A DNA stretch of 64,000 nucleotides from Glandiceps talaboti (lineage: Eukaryota > Hemichordata > Enteropneusta > Spengelidae). Made by a program: the position numbers and the translations under genes. Position 1 is the stretch's first letter. Each line of letters begins with the position of its first letter. Below the pieces are notes generated by a model that was not told the origin of the DNA, searched no databases, and was given only the letters and a program-made list of their open reading frames with translations. Shown here one piece after another: positions 1 to 10,255 of the stretch. Location: positions 12,644,822-12,708,821 of the forward strand of contig NC_135570.1 of assembly GCF_964340395.1 (NCBI RefSeq). The letters run 5' to 3'.

Positions 1-125
1 CTATTTCCACTCGCTGTGGACATAGTTGGACTGCGGAGTATGGATAATGCCACTGTATCACCTGCATGGAGTAATAGTTTTTCAACTTCTGCTGCGGTTT
101 TATTCTCAACTGGTGAGCCGTTAAC
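1..125 (-). CDS. DLG5: DLG5 exon, second half of PDZ2 (partial, cut by window edge)
   Basis: The acceptor is TTTCAG at 131-126. The frame opens VNGSPVENKTAAEVEKLLLH and runs 41 codons plus 2 nt to the window edge with no stop. This is the classic PDZ second half: the VNG turn after beta-D, helix alpha-B (AAEVEKLLLH) and a last beta strand (TVALSIL). It joins the upstream exon in phase 0 to give GDRVIN-VNGSPVENK, a normal PDZ core. PDZ domains bind C-terminal peptides, and in DLG5 the paired N-terminal PDZs follow the coiled coil and serve scaffolding at cell junctions and the cell cortex. After the PDZ comes RSPTMSTASGN, the start of a Ser/Thr-rich linker. The exon probably continues past base 1. 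Confidence 0.93.
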
Positions 126-726
126 CTGAAACAACCAGAAATATTACAAATTATGTATCAGAGATGTCTGTAGACATTTGATCATAGTTCATAATCATTT
201 AGTCTAGCAGGGATGAAAATCTCAATTCTTCAGCTTTTTCAACAAATTGCCAAATTTAACCAGGCACAGATTAAATGCACACTAGAATTCCCCATACTTC
301 ACCTTAAGGGGGGAACACCACTCCTGGAACTAGAAGTATGTTTTTTTTATCAAGATTGGGTTCTGGAGAGTCATTTCATGATTTTACATCACATAAGTTT
401 GGTTCGGTTGCTAAAGAACACCAAATTGAGACTCTTTCTCACATCTATTCTTCTTTCAGTTGAACATCATTCAATATTCATGATTCATAAGTGTTAAATA
501 CGTCAAGACACACAGTCATGAATATTTATTGTTCATCTAATACATATGCATGCCTGCTAAGTCCAATGGGACATCACTGCTGGAACAATGGAGGTGAAGG
601 GTATTTATTAGCAATCGAGCAAATTGAAGGGATATGAAATCAGAAACCACAAGTTTTTGAAATACCTTTATTTCCTGGAGTGGTGTTCCCTTTAAAATAT
701 GGAATATAATAAAACTGCAGACTTAC
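126..726 (-). other. Intron inside PDZ2, holding an inverted pair of dispersed repeats
   Basis: This 601-bp intron has donor GTAAGT at 726-721 and acceptor CAG at 128-126. Most of it (about 296-706) is two copies of one dispersed repeat facing each other. No coding sequence is seen; the open frame at 213-497 on the plus strand reads through repeat DNA. Confidence 0.85.
296..706. repeat. Two inverted copies of a dispersed repeat (fold-back arrangement)
   Basis: The minus-strand copy (about 296-500) and plus-strand copy (about 505-706) share the block CCWGGAGTGGTGTTCCC near their outer ends (about 308-325 and 678-695). The left copy has GAAATGACTCTCCAGAACCC in reverse complement, which recurs at about 8871-8890, and both are preceded by a TGAATATT motif. 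Two more single copies lie at about 8665-8945 and 49190-49440. The family looks like an old short non-autonomous element. No tRNA-like head was seen. Confidence 0.75.
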
Positions 727-903
727 ATTTATAACACGATCTCCAACAGTCAAATTACAGTCCCTGGCAGCTGGGGAATGAGAACTAACACGGCTTATAA
801 AGATACCCTGCTCAAATGTAATACCATGGTCTCGTTCCTGCCCCAGGTTAAGACGTATGGGTTGCAAAACCTTGCCACTAGAGGGCCTCTTTCTCTTGAT
901 AAC
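727..903 (-). CDS. DLG5: DLG5 exon, end of PDZ1 and first half of PDZ2
   Basis: The exon has exactly 59 codons, phase 0 at both ends, with acceptor TGGTAG and donor GTAAGT. It opens VIKRKRP, the last strand of PDZ1 and its basic tail, which matches the basic run after PDZ1 in vertebrate DLG5. PDZ2 then starts: GKVLQPIRLNLG, ligand-loop region ERDHGITF, then GIFISRVSSHSPAARD and LTVGDRVIN. The PDZ1-PDZ2 gap is only about 10 residues, which is the tandem arrangement known for DLG5. No frameshift or stop is present. Confidence 0.96.
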
Positions 904-1239
904 CTACCAGAGGTAAAGAATATGGGACTGTAAATTCTCCATGCAGGGGGAATATTGGACTGTAAATTCTCAACACAGAAGGAATTTTGGACTGAATATT
1001 CTCCACGCAGACAGTCGCTAGATATTCTGACATTCGTATCACAGTCGCAACTGTCATAACAAATTATAATTCGACTATGGTCATCCAGAATCTTGTGGGA
1101 GGATTTGCCTTCAGATCAACCAAGATCAGGTCTAATTGCAACTAAAAATAATCCCACAATCCTTTGCATCTGAGCATGCCCAGTTTGAATTGCAAATATA
1201 CAAAAGCAGCAGACGACAGTTGTGATGTGACAGACTTAC
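904..1239 (-). other. Short intron between PDZ1 and PDZ2 exons
   Basis: This 336-bp intron has donor GTAAG (1239-1235) and acceptor TAG (906-904). It contains a short repeat, GGACTGTAAATTCTC-like, near 925-1010. Nothing gene-like is seen. Confidence 0.85.
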
Positions 1240-1342
1240 CATATTTAGTACACCACCTCCACTTCTTACAGCTTGTATGGCACGGACTGGATCCACATTC
1301 GTCAAATCCACATTGTTAACTTTAACTAGGCAATCGTTCACT
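1240..1342 (-). CDS. DLG5: DLG5 exon, second half of PDZ1
   Basis: The exon is 103 nt: one base finishing a split Lys codon, then 34 codons ending GGGVLNM before donor GTAAGT. The peptide starts VNDCLVKVNNVDLTNVDPVR and continues AIQAVRSGGG, the PDZ VND turn, alpha-B helix and final strand. Joined to the upstream exon it reads GSIADGRLK-VNDCLVKVNN, very close to the vertebrate DLG5 PDZ1 core (GSIADGRLRVND). The frame extends upstream without stops to 1491, but the acceptor at 1345-1343 and phase matching fix the exon start. Confidence 0.95.
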
Positions 1343-2382
1343 CTGTAAACAACATCATATATTGTATTAAATTCCTGATTTTCTTCAGAGTCAAAGACAG
1401 GTAAAATAAACTTTGCTGTATTTTCTTTAAACAGTAAAACAACGAAACCACTTGAAATTCTACTTTTTCCAACCCCCACCCCCCCCCCCACCCCTAAAAT
1501 TTAGTTTTCTGCAAGATGCTTGATTATACTGTGCAGACATATGGACGGCTAGGTTGACTTATAAACACCATTTATGAAGAGAAACAAAATTGTCATGATG
1601 GTTCCAGAAATGATCAAACAAAGGATGTTTTTGCCCTACTCATATAAAGAGACTGGCCAAAACTTTTGTTTTCTGCATGATGGTTGGTACCACTATAGAA
1701 ATACAGGTTGTGGGGAGAAGTTACCAATCCAATGTACATATACATTCACTCAATATACCACATAATTCATTTCCACTGGAAAGGATGAGCAGACAGTCCC
1801 ATAGGAGTTTGTGTACATTTTTATTTTCTAGTTGGCTATCAATTTAACACACCTATGACAGGATGATTTGTGAGAAGTCTGGACGAAAGATGAAATCGCA
1901 CCTTTGTGTATGTACTATTCACGCGGCAGTACTTAGTTGTAATTCATGTCTGAAGCCAACATTTCTCAAATCTCATTGCAGAATTGTGAAAAGAATATCA
2001 AGCAAACCAATTGCGGCCATTCAACTATCATAGTTCAATGGGGAGGACCTAGAAATCGTTTAATCTTACTTTCAACTGTCCATTTTGCTAATGAAACACT
2101 TCATTGAAATTCACAACAGACAGAAGTTTGTTTAAAAATAGAAAACACTCCCAGTGTTTTCAGACACCATGATTACACATTAGTCTTACCATTATCTTTT
2201 AGTTTTCCTAATGAAAACCTTTTGAAATTCACAGTAGACAAGAAAAACTCCTCAATGTTTTGAGACGCCATAATTACATTTACTCAACAGACGCTAGATA
2301 TTGCTTAGTCTTTAGTTTTACCCTTTTGTGTTAAGTTGTCATTTAAGTCATGAATGCAAACGGCATTTGCTTTCAGTCTTTC

Positions 2383-2445
<63 letters not shown>

Positions 2446-2456
2446 AACAAACAAAA

Positions 2457-2521
<65 letters not shown>

Positions 2522-2722
2522 TACATACATACATACATACATACATACATACATACATACATACATACATACATAGGGACTGACAGACACACAGACACTT
2601 TACCATGCCTACTCCAATCAGATTTGTGAGATGGTAGCTCCTAGACATCACAAAAGTGATGCTTCTATGACAAGATACGATCTCTTATCCTTGGACCTGA
2701 ACATCAATCAACCTCTACTTAC
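1343..2722 (-). other. Intron inside PDZ1 with a composite microsatellite
   Basis: This 1.38-kb intron runs from donor GTAAG (2722-2718) to acceptor CAG (1345-1343). It includes a C-rich run at about 1472-1493 and the 2385-2575 microsatellite. The long open frames there, in several phases on both strands, come only from (CAGA)n/(ATAC)n/(AC)n sequence. Confidence 0.85.
2385..2575. repeat. Composite microsatellite (ACAG)n-(ATAC)n-(AC)n-(ATAC)n
   Basis: Read directly: ACAG units from 2385 to about 2440, a short ATAC run, AC dinucleotides about 2471-2517, and ATAC units to about 2575. The unit changes at sharp borders. Similar composites lie at 7660-8023 and 31382-31560. Confidence 0.97.
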
Positions 2723-2844
2723 TTAAGTCTTCCATCTGCGATACTTCCTTTGTCGACTCGAGTGATATAGACTGAGCAGTCATCAGGGCTCTGGGGATTC
2801 GACCTGGCCTCACCGATTTCAAACCCCAAGTTGGTTACATTTTC
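2723..2844 (-). CDS. DLG5: DLG5 exon, first half of PDZ1
   Basis: The exon is 122 nt: 40 codons plus 2 nt. The acceptor is TTACAG and the donor AA|GTAAGT. The product is ENVTNLGFEIGEARSNPQSP, then DDCSVYITRVDKGSIADGRL. LGFEI is the carboxylate-binding GLGF-type loop. SVYITRVDKGSIADGRL is strands B-C and helix alpha-A, nearly as in vertebrate DLG5. The insert GEARSNPQSPDD fills the variable loop before strand B. Confidence 0.96.
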
Positions 2845-4088
2845 CTGTAACAACACCAAGAGATGTAAGCCATTGATTATCTTTGATATCTCCATATATT
2901 TTGTGGACCATGTCAGTTGAGAAGCACTAAATTTCAGGGGAATATTTCCAGGTGGTTTTGATGAGAATGCCAAGAGATATAATCCAACGACTTTTGTATG
3001 TGTCAGTTTTATGCAGAAGCATCAAATTTCAGGGAATATTTCCCGATGGCCATGCTTTTGAAAGGATCAAACTATATTAAGCTTAGGTTTGTACAGCAAT
3101 CAATACCAGGTGCAAACATGATGACGAAAGACAGTTTGAATTTCAAATGTCAAATTTTACAATGCAGTGTTAACCATTAACAGTGGTATGTGTTTCAGAT
3201 AATGACAGTCAATTTCACATAACAAGCAATTACTGTGAAACTAATTACACACCTTAAGAGTTTCAACACTTAATTAATTACATACTGTGACAGATAACAG
3301 TGTGATTATGACTCATAAAAGGTAATGTAATATACCATTAAACAGACATATAGGATTATTTTACAGCCAGTTTGGCAACAGTCATGGTGATTGTTCTTCT
3401 TTTAAATTCTGTATCCACAATGCACACAGTATATATTTGTTATATGTATATGCTCCAACATATACAACTCCTCGTCTCTTTCCCCTACACTACCTTCCTC
3501 TACAGCATAATACTGTTCCCTTTCATTATTCTGCAATCTTCCAATATCCCACCTCTGCCTCCCAACCACCAAATACACTTCCTGTCACCTCCCATACACT
3601 TGACTTCGCCCATTGTAGAATATTGTGTACCGTTCACTCCCCAGCTCTGAATCTCTGCTACAGTGTATCCACTTCATGTATGGTACCTTCTCCTTGCTCT
3701 GTCCCTTTGTAATAGCTACATTTCTATCCCTTCCCCGAGCTCTGCTCCTTCGCATTCCTCTCCCCTCACCTCCCATGTCTCTCCATTAGTTATACATAGT
3801 CATACCGTTCCTCTCCTAGCTCTCTCTTCCTCATACTGCATATACCTCCTTCCTTTCCCCCAGCTCTGCTCCTTTCCAACTGCATACCCATTTCAAGTTC
3901 CTCACCTACTCTGCCTTTCCCCTACAGCATAGCATACACACCTATTCCTTGCTCTGCCCATCCCCTACAGCATACACATGCCTGTCCCCTCCCCTATCTC
4001 TGCCTCTTCCATACCACATTCTAATTTCCTGTCCCCCACTCCTTGCTGGGAAAGCTAGTCAATATATATATACACGTTAAGTTTCTAC
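2845..4088 (-). other. Intron upstream of PDZ1; pyrimidine-rich, partly duplicated
   Basis: This is a 1.24-kb intron. About 2850-3050 holds a degenerate duplication of roughly 100 bp (CCAAGAGAT... and AAATTTCAGGG... each twice). About 3460-4045 is a C+T-rich stretch with recurring CTCTGCTCCTT-like words on the plus strand, so purine-rich in the transcript. It yields several shadow frames but nothing that looks like protein. Confidence 0.75.
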
Positions 4089-4221
4089 CTCTTCCGTTTC
4101 TAATTCCACAGTCTCTGTTTCCCATTCACCAGAATCAGCATCAATGGCAGAATCTCTGCTGTGATGAGCCATTAGCTGACGCATTTGGGTCTGGTTTTCT
4201 TCGTGTACTTGCATTTTGACC
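4089..4221 (-). CDS. DLG5: DLG5 exon, linker between coiled coil and PDZ1
   Basis: The exon is 133 nt: one base completing a Lys codon, then 44 codons. The acceptor is CTCCTTTAG and the donor GAG|GTAGAA, which is weaker than the others. The key stretch is RQLMAHHSRDSAIDADSGEW followed by ETETVELETEE, which matches the conserved DLG5 segment RQLM.H...DSAID.DS.EWETE just before PDZ1. The acidic run and SRDSAID look like a flexible, possibly phosphorylated linker (inference). Its phases fit both neighbours. Confidence 0.95.
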
Positions 4222-5874
4222 CTAAAGGAGAGAAAACAACATACTGTAGTTGCAGTGTCATGGTATTTGATAATATGGCTAGTATAGATGTATTGAGTTG
4301 AGTACAAATTGTATTCTTCTGATCCAGCATTACAGGTCCAAATTTGAACATGTTTTCTGTGACATGTTTGTTTGAGTTACACATGTTATTGTATTTACTG
4401 AAATATGTTCACAGGTTCAGAATTTGGTAGTCATTTGGGAGGTATTAATAGTCAATTGACTGCAAGACAGCAACTAATTTCCAAGACTACCACTAATTTC
4501 GAGCTCTGCACGTGGAAACAAAACATGCCCAAAACAGCAAAAAAGGGGCTGATATGTGAAAATAAAAGCTTCAGAATTATGACTTAAGCACAAAATGTAC
4601 TTTTAAAAGTCTAAGCATACAGCTATCAAAATGTCCTGTTTTCCTTATTCCATATGTATTGTGTGTTTAACAATGCATTTTACAGCGATAAAGTTTAATT
4701 TCCCAAAGGATTTCCTTTTAGTGGGGTACAGGTGCACATAATTATACAGGCTATCATGGGGTCATTTGACAGTAAATTAAGTGGGGAAATTCCAAAACAC
4801 TCTATATAGCTTAATAATACAAAATATTTTCAGGTATTTTTTTTCTGCAAATTTTTTTACAGCTTCCTTGTTTCATACAACGTTTAAGATTTAAGTTTTA
4901 TCTCATTAAAACAATGTGTTATAAAAACAATTTATTAATTTTGCTAAAGTATATATGCTAAGTTTTCATCAGACATTTTCCTCACACGACCATTTCTCTT
5001 CAAATGAAAATGGGATATATTTTCAGAGACCTAAACAGATTCTTTGAATGAATTTTCCAATAAAATATCCTCCTGAACATTTATGCAAATTAATCATTCT
5101 AATCCATTCAAATTTATTCAATTTTTTATTATACTGCCCTCTAGGCTTAAAATATGGAGAACCTCTCTGAATATTAAAACCATGCACACTCAGACAAACA
5201 GATCACTATCTAAAGTAAATCTTGCTTAGAGACATCCAATAACATGACGTGGTTTGAGATTGGCGTCAGATATTGGCTATACTCAATGCTGCATGCTATC
5301 CCATGATCTGTAGCCATGATATGAGTTAACCCTACTTTACTGTACATATTAATCTCCAAACAAAGTATGCCGGAATCTCAATTGATGAGTTTATCTCAGC
5401 TAAATATGTCTCCCTGTCTGACATGTCAATTAATTCCATTAACATTCGCTCTTTGTATATTTAACATGGACAGTATAGAAAATGAAGTTCACTGTCCTGT
5501 ATTCTCATTATTTTTAGTCAAAAATGAGGTAAGATATCTGAATATTTATTTACAAAATACTTCATTGGCCAACCAAGAAAATTGTCTGCAAGGAAAGCAT
5601 TTAAGTTTACCTATCATGAACTGTATTATTGATTGCCCATACTTACTACTGTTCCAGACAAATTCTATCAAACAACCACAGCCTAAACTGGGATAGAGAT
5701 TTTTTGTTTAAAATATATGACATATGGGTTCATCAAGTGGGTGGCACACTGGCACATGTACTAAAGCTGACATGGGTAAACTCCCCCCCCCACCCCCCAC
5801 CCCCGACATGTAACTTTGAAAATTATAGTAGAAATGGTAAATTTTACAGAAACAAGTAAATGTTGTTGACTCAC
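4222..5874 (-). other. Intron downstream of the coiled-coil exon
   Basis: This 1.65-kb AT-rich intron runs from donor GTGAGT (5874-5869) to acceptor TAG (4224-4222). A C-rich tract lies at about 5787-5813. Open frames at 4405-4587 and 5367-5696 show no protein-like features and are taken as chance. Confidence 0.8.
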
Positions 5875-7459
5875 TTGATATCTTTGAGTTCTTTGGTTGC
5901 AACATTCTTAAGACGTTTGATATCATCAGAGTCTCTCAATGCTTCGGCTAAATCACTAACAGCTCGGTCTCTTTCCCTGCGCAGTTTATCACATAATGTC
6001 CTGATACTTTCACGCTCCATCACAATTTTGTCTCGTTCAGAGAAAGCCCAGTCACGCCTTTGTTTGGCGATGTCAGCTTCTTGATTGGATTCTTTCTGTT
6101 CTTCCTGTAACCTTTCAACTTCTTTCTTCAAATGATCAATCTCTTTATGAGCATGCTCAAAGTTGCTTGACGCAAACTGTTGCAGTTGTTTTACATCATA
6201 GCATTCTCGTAATATTTTATCTCGTTCTTCCATAGCTTCTGTCCTTTCTTTGCGAGCAATGTCGCGCTCATATTTGAATTTCTCAAATTCAATCCTAGCC
6301 TTGTCCCTTTCTTTCAGAACTTCAACTTTGTCTGTTTTTATGTCATTATATTTTTGGTCTAACTCGCGAATTTTTCGCATAACTTGGTCACGTTCCTTCA
6401 TGATTACTTGTAGTTCATGTTTTAATGCATCACGCTCTCTGCACACCGCCTCGTTTGCACCCTTGTGTTGTTGCCATTTCTTCTTCTCTGCCTGAACTTC
6501 ATCCTGCAATGCTTCAATTTCCTTGTGCACCACATCCCTTTCACTCATGACACTGGAGTATTCTTGCATTGCATCGTTGCGTTCCATCGTGACTCGCGCA
6601 AGATCTTTCTTTGCTTGCACCATTACAGTTCTTGCATTCTCAATTTCTTTCATTGCCTCACTGCGCTGTTTTTCAGCTTTCCATTGTGCTTTCTTACACT
6701 CGTCTCGTTCTCTCTCCCTTTCTCGTAACAACTCATCTCTACTTAGTATCATAGAAGTGAATTTTTGCCTCGTGTCGGCAAGGTCTTTGACTAGCTGTTC
6801 ATGCTCCTGTTGTTTCGTTTCATGCTTTGATCTTAATCGTGCCACCTCTTCATCCTTATCTAAATACCTCCGACGGAGTTCATCGTAACTTTTCTTCATG
6901 GCATCGTACTTTTCTATTGCTGTGTCATACATCTTATTCAAAACTTCTGATGAACCCCTCTGGTTGATCATTTCTCGTAAGGAATTAAGCTCCCTCTTAT
7001 CATCATCATGAAGTTGTTTCAAGTCAATAATTTCTTGTTGCGCTCGTCGTTTTTCTGCTTTCAAGTCAAAACACTCTTGTTCATAGGAGCGTAATTCCTT
7101 ATTCTGCCTGTCGCAGGCGGCAGCATAATTTTTACATTTATGACTTATTTCCATATACCGATGGTTCAAAGCACCGACTTCCTTTTTGGCTTTTTGACAT
7201 TCATCCTTTAATCTGTCGTAATCTCTGTTCGAATGACTGTCACGCCACGACCGTTGTGTCCCCGTTTCATCCATACTGCCCACGCTTCCCACACTACTAC
7301 TGCTTTGTTGCATTAGTCGTAGTTTATAGTGGTCAAGTTCATTCTTATATTGATCTCGTTCATCAGTCACAAGTTTGTACTCAGCTTTTAAAAGACGAAG
7401 GTTTTCTTGACAAAGTTCATGTCCACTATGTTGGCCAGGAGACATCAAAAGTCTTGAAC
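5875..7459 (-). CDS. DLG5: DLG5 exon, coiled-coil scaffold region (single 1.6-kb exon)
   Basis: The exon is 1585 nt: 2 nt finishing a Ser codon, 527 codons, then 2 nt. The acceptor is TTTATTTAG and the donor AA|GTGAGT. Almost the whole product is charged heptad-rich coiled coil with many RERD/ERDK repeats. A Ser/Gly-rich break (SSSSVGSVGSMDETG) lies about 50 codons in. GSSEVLNKMYDTAIEKYDAM (about codon 168) corresponds to the GSSEILNKLYDTA block of vertebrate DLG5. Near the end, RRDWAFSERDKIV, ESIRTLCDKLRRERDRAVSD and LAEAL are the most conserved DLG5 signature. The coiled coil is expected to drive self-association and partner binding at the cortex. It is one uninterrupted exon here, whereas vertebrate DLG5 splits this region over many. 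Plus-strand frames at 5860-7474 are antisense shadows. Confidence 0.97.
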
Positions 7460-7659
7460 CTAAATAAAACATGAACAATTGAACAATAATTAGCGTTTTA
7501 CCTCATAAATGTCAAATTCATTGCTATCAGCTGTTAATTGAAAGATGTGGTACACTCTCACATCACAAGAGAGTGACTTTTAATACCTTGAACCAACTTA
7601 AGTCATAAGAACACCCATACAAAATGGTTAGACACAAACGTTCTACATGCACATACATA

Positions 7660-7713
<54 letters not shown>

Positions 7714-7873
7714 TAGATAGATAGATACATAGATAGATACATACATACATACATACATACATACATACATACATACATACATACATACATACATACATAC
7801 ATACATACATACATACATACATACATACATACATACATACATACATACATACATACATACATACATACATACA

Positions 7874-7905
<32 letters not shown>

Positions 7906-7989
7906 AACACATACATACATACCTTGGCTACATTGCGCACACAAACACAAACACACATACACACACACAAACACAAACACACACACATA

Positions 7990-8023
<34 letters not shown>
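7660..8023. repeat. Composite microsatellite (AC)n-(ATAC)n-(AC)n
   Basis: AC repeats run 7660-7707, a mixed ATAG/ATAC border follows, pure ATAC (about 40 units) runs to about 7903, then degenerate AC/ACAC-A to 8023. It lies about 200 bp upstream of the coiled-coil exon. The long frames of alternating Cys/Val/Tyr/Met on the minus strand are artefacts of this block. Confidence 0.97.
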
Positions 8024-8664
8024 GTCACATACCCACATGTTCATATATCACAGCATTCTAAATACAGATACCAAATACATTAGCCTTTCATTATTAGTTG
8101 AAACTTTATTTAACAGAACATTGTTTATGCTAAATAGAAGTTTCATTTTTAACTCGCTAATTTAAATGCAGCAAGTACTTCTAAAATTAAACAATAAACC
8201 ATGGCATCCATACCTACAGAAATACTGCCATTGACAGAATTGCACACTGCATGTACTAACTGTGATATACATTTATCCATACATTGTTCCGTGGTGAAAT
8301 TTTAATTATAAACTTTCAACAGGAAACTTACGAGCCAATAACCGAGCAGGTGACCAGTTGAACCATTATGGAAAACATTATAGAAATCCAATGCATTTCC
8401 TGTCCTTTATGTTACTTGTGGGTATGAATACATTTACTGTTTTACCACTCTTCAGAACTAAAAGCAATATTCTAGTTTCAATTGCATTTTTATGTTGTGT
8501 ATGCACTGTGGTATGATGTACTTCATGTTGGTTAGCCACAATACAGCACAATCATTTGTAATTTCAGATTTTCTTGTTGCCATCATGTCAATTTATACAA
8601 CTTGCAAGTCACTGAAAGAAGTGTTTATATTCAATACCATGCACCAAAACAGTGTCTGTCCACA

Positions 8665-8945
8665 CCCATATATGAATATTCATGACTCCTGAGTGCTTAT
8701 TCCATTCAGTGTAAAACACCTCTTATGAATATTCATTGTGTAACCATGAATATATTATTTCTGCTTACTCCCATGATGCAATAGCCCACAGAAAAGATAC
8801 CCTATAAAGGCACAAGATCAACTTGATGTTTCTCTGAAATTTCAAGTAATGTAGGTGATATAAAATCCTGAAATGACTCTCCAGAACCCATATTTTATGA
8901 AAATGCCTTTATTTCCTGGAGTGGCATTGCCCTCATCCCATGTCA
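8665..8945 (+). repeat. Dispersed repeat copy (same family as 296-706)
   Basis: This copy shares ATGAATATTCATGACT at the start, GAAATGACTCTCCAGAACCC at about 8871, and TTTATTTCCTGGAGTGG at about 8911 with the copies near 500-706 and 49190-49440. The right end is near the TGCCCTCATCCC stretch. Confidence 0.7.
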
Positions 8946-9170
8946 TCCATCCAAATCCTGTTTTCCAGATAGCGCTGTATACCCTACTCTGTAACTCACA
9001 TCCTAAAGCCTGTTTGCATAACCCATACGTATATATACACCCTCCCTCCCACCAATCCAACCATACATATCCTACCCTTACGTCATCATGAAGGCACTTC
9101 ACTACATAAATCTTTTCTTGCTATGGTTTTCCAAATTTGAGTACAGTGCATACAAGCTGACAATAATTTA

Positions 9171-9397
9171 CAACCCATAACACCAAAGTAAAGCATTTCT
9201 GTATGTACCACAACTGTTTATAGCATCCATATCAAGTGTAAAAGTATATAGTTTCATTTGCTAATTGACCACATTAGAAAGGCCACATGCTAGGCTTCTA
9301 AATAAACCAATTGAAATAATATACTTTTACACTTGATATGAATGCTATAAACGAGAGTAGCACAAAGAGAAGTGCTTTACTTCAGTGTTACTGGTTG
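9171..9397. repeat. Fold-back element, about 227 bp
   Basis: The left arm (9171-9265) and right arm (about 9313-9397) are inverted: TATCAAGTGTAAAAGTATAT at 9229-9248 pairs with its reverse complement at about 9320-9339, and AGTAAAGCA/TGCTTTACT pair near the outer ends. A short spacer separates them. It is a MITE-like hairpin with no coding content. Confidence 0.8.
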
Positions 9398-9790
9398 TAC
9401 TGTTTACCATCATCCCTTGATACAGACATAAATAACAAAACAGTCATTGCTTAATTCATATCAAACATATGACCTCCATGAACTCGACAACTTCAGTAAA
9501 TTACATTTTCTACTGGTATCGGATCTAATTCAATAATGCTTGATATAACTAAAATGTTCCCTTGACAACTTAAGATATTACTTTCATTGCATTACTTTGA
9601 CCTCTTCTCTTGAGAACTAAAATGACTTTTGACAAACCAATCTAATGTATCTAGAGGCAGCAATAAAGGCTCACTGCATTATATATTCAGTAGGGACTTT
9701 GCCATTCATTGCTTCACACATGGCAGTCCCTGGAGATACAGTCCTGGGTTACTATTGTCACGCAACAACAAGACTACTAAGCCCCTATAG

Positions 9791-10255
9791 CAGAAACAGA
9801 GATGGTGTGGCATTTCAGTGATGAAAAACACCACAATTCTACAAAGACACAAGACAACTTTCGACCCCAAAGTGAATGATCACAGAGAATGATATATTTC
9901 CAAATATGTAATCCAATTTGTATTTCCAAAACACAGACCATTTACAAATATACTACACAACCAGTCACTCGTGTCAGTGTCCTACACAGTTGGGATACAG
10001 GAGCAGACAAGTAATCACATTGCTTAGCAGTCGGAAAGTACATAAGCCAATAACATCATCAAGTCTATGTGCAATGTTTCCGAAATAGCCTGTTTCTTCT
10101 GTACTGTAAAAGTACAGCAATGCTTATCACTTTCAATGTAAAGGATCCTGCTGTGTGTATGTGTCTCTGTTAGTGTTAGTCTGAGGGTAAATTCTGTCCA
10201 TATGAATATTATCATGTGCTATCAGTGAAATGCCACACCAACCCTGTCTCCGCTG
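9791..10255. repeat. Inverted repeat pair, arms about 32-35 bp
   Basis: GGTGTGGCATTTCAGTGAT at 9804-9822 has its inverted counterpart ATCAGTGAAATGCCACACC at 10221-10239, and the similarity continues a few bases outward. The ends could be terminal repeats of a 465-bp non-autonomous element. The interior shows nothing recognisable. Confidence 0.6.

Noticed and set aside
1343-1491. Upstream extension of the PDZ1 exon frame to 1491 (KFILPVFDSEENQEF).
   Set aside because: The acceptor at 1345-1343 and the split Lys codon joining GSIADGRL to VNDCL give a perfect PDZ; the extension would break it.
2305-2651. Several 70-97-codon frames of Cys/Val/Tyr or Thr/His repeats.
   Set aside because: They are translations of (AC)n, (ATAC)n and (CAGA)n microsatellites and are open in all frames. 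The same applies near 7.6-8.0, 28.9, 30.8, 31.4 and 54.2 kb.
5860-7474. Plus-strand open frames opposite the coiled-coil exon (for example 6523-6888).
   Set aside because: Antisense shadows of a strongly biased coding exon; the minus strand carries the conserved DLG5 protein.
8327-8400. Strong donor-like GTAAGTTT on the minus strand after ...GGTTATTGGCTC, which would splice in frame to exon 7459-5875 as an extra exon.
   Set aside because: The needed frame has a TAA about 35 nt upstream of the donor and no in-frame ATG, so it could only be an untranslated first exon; no other support.
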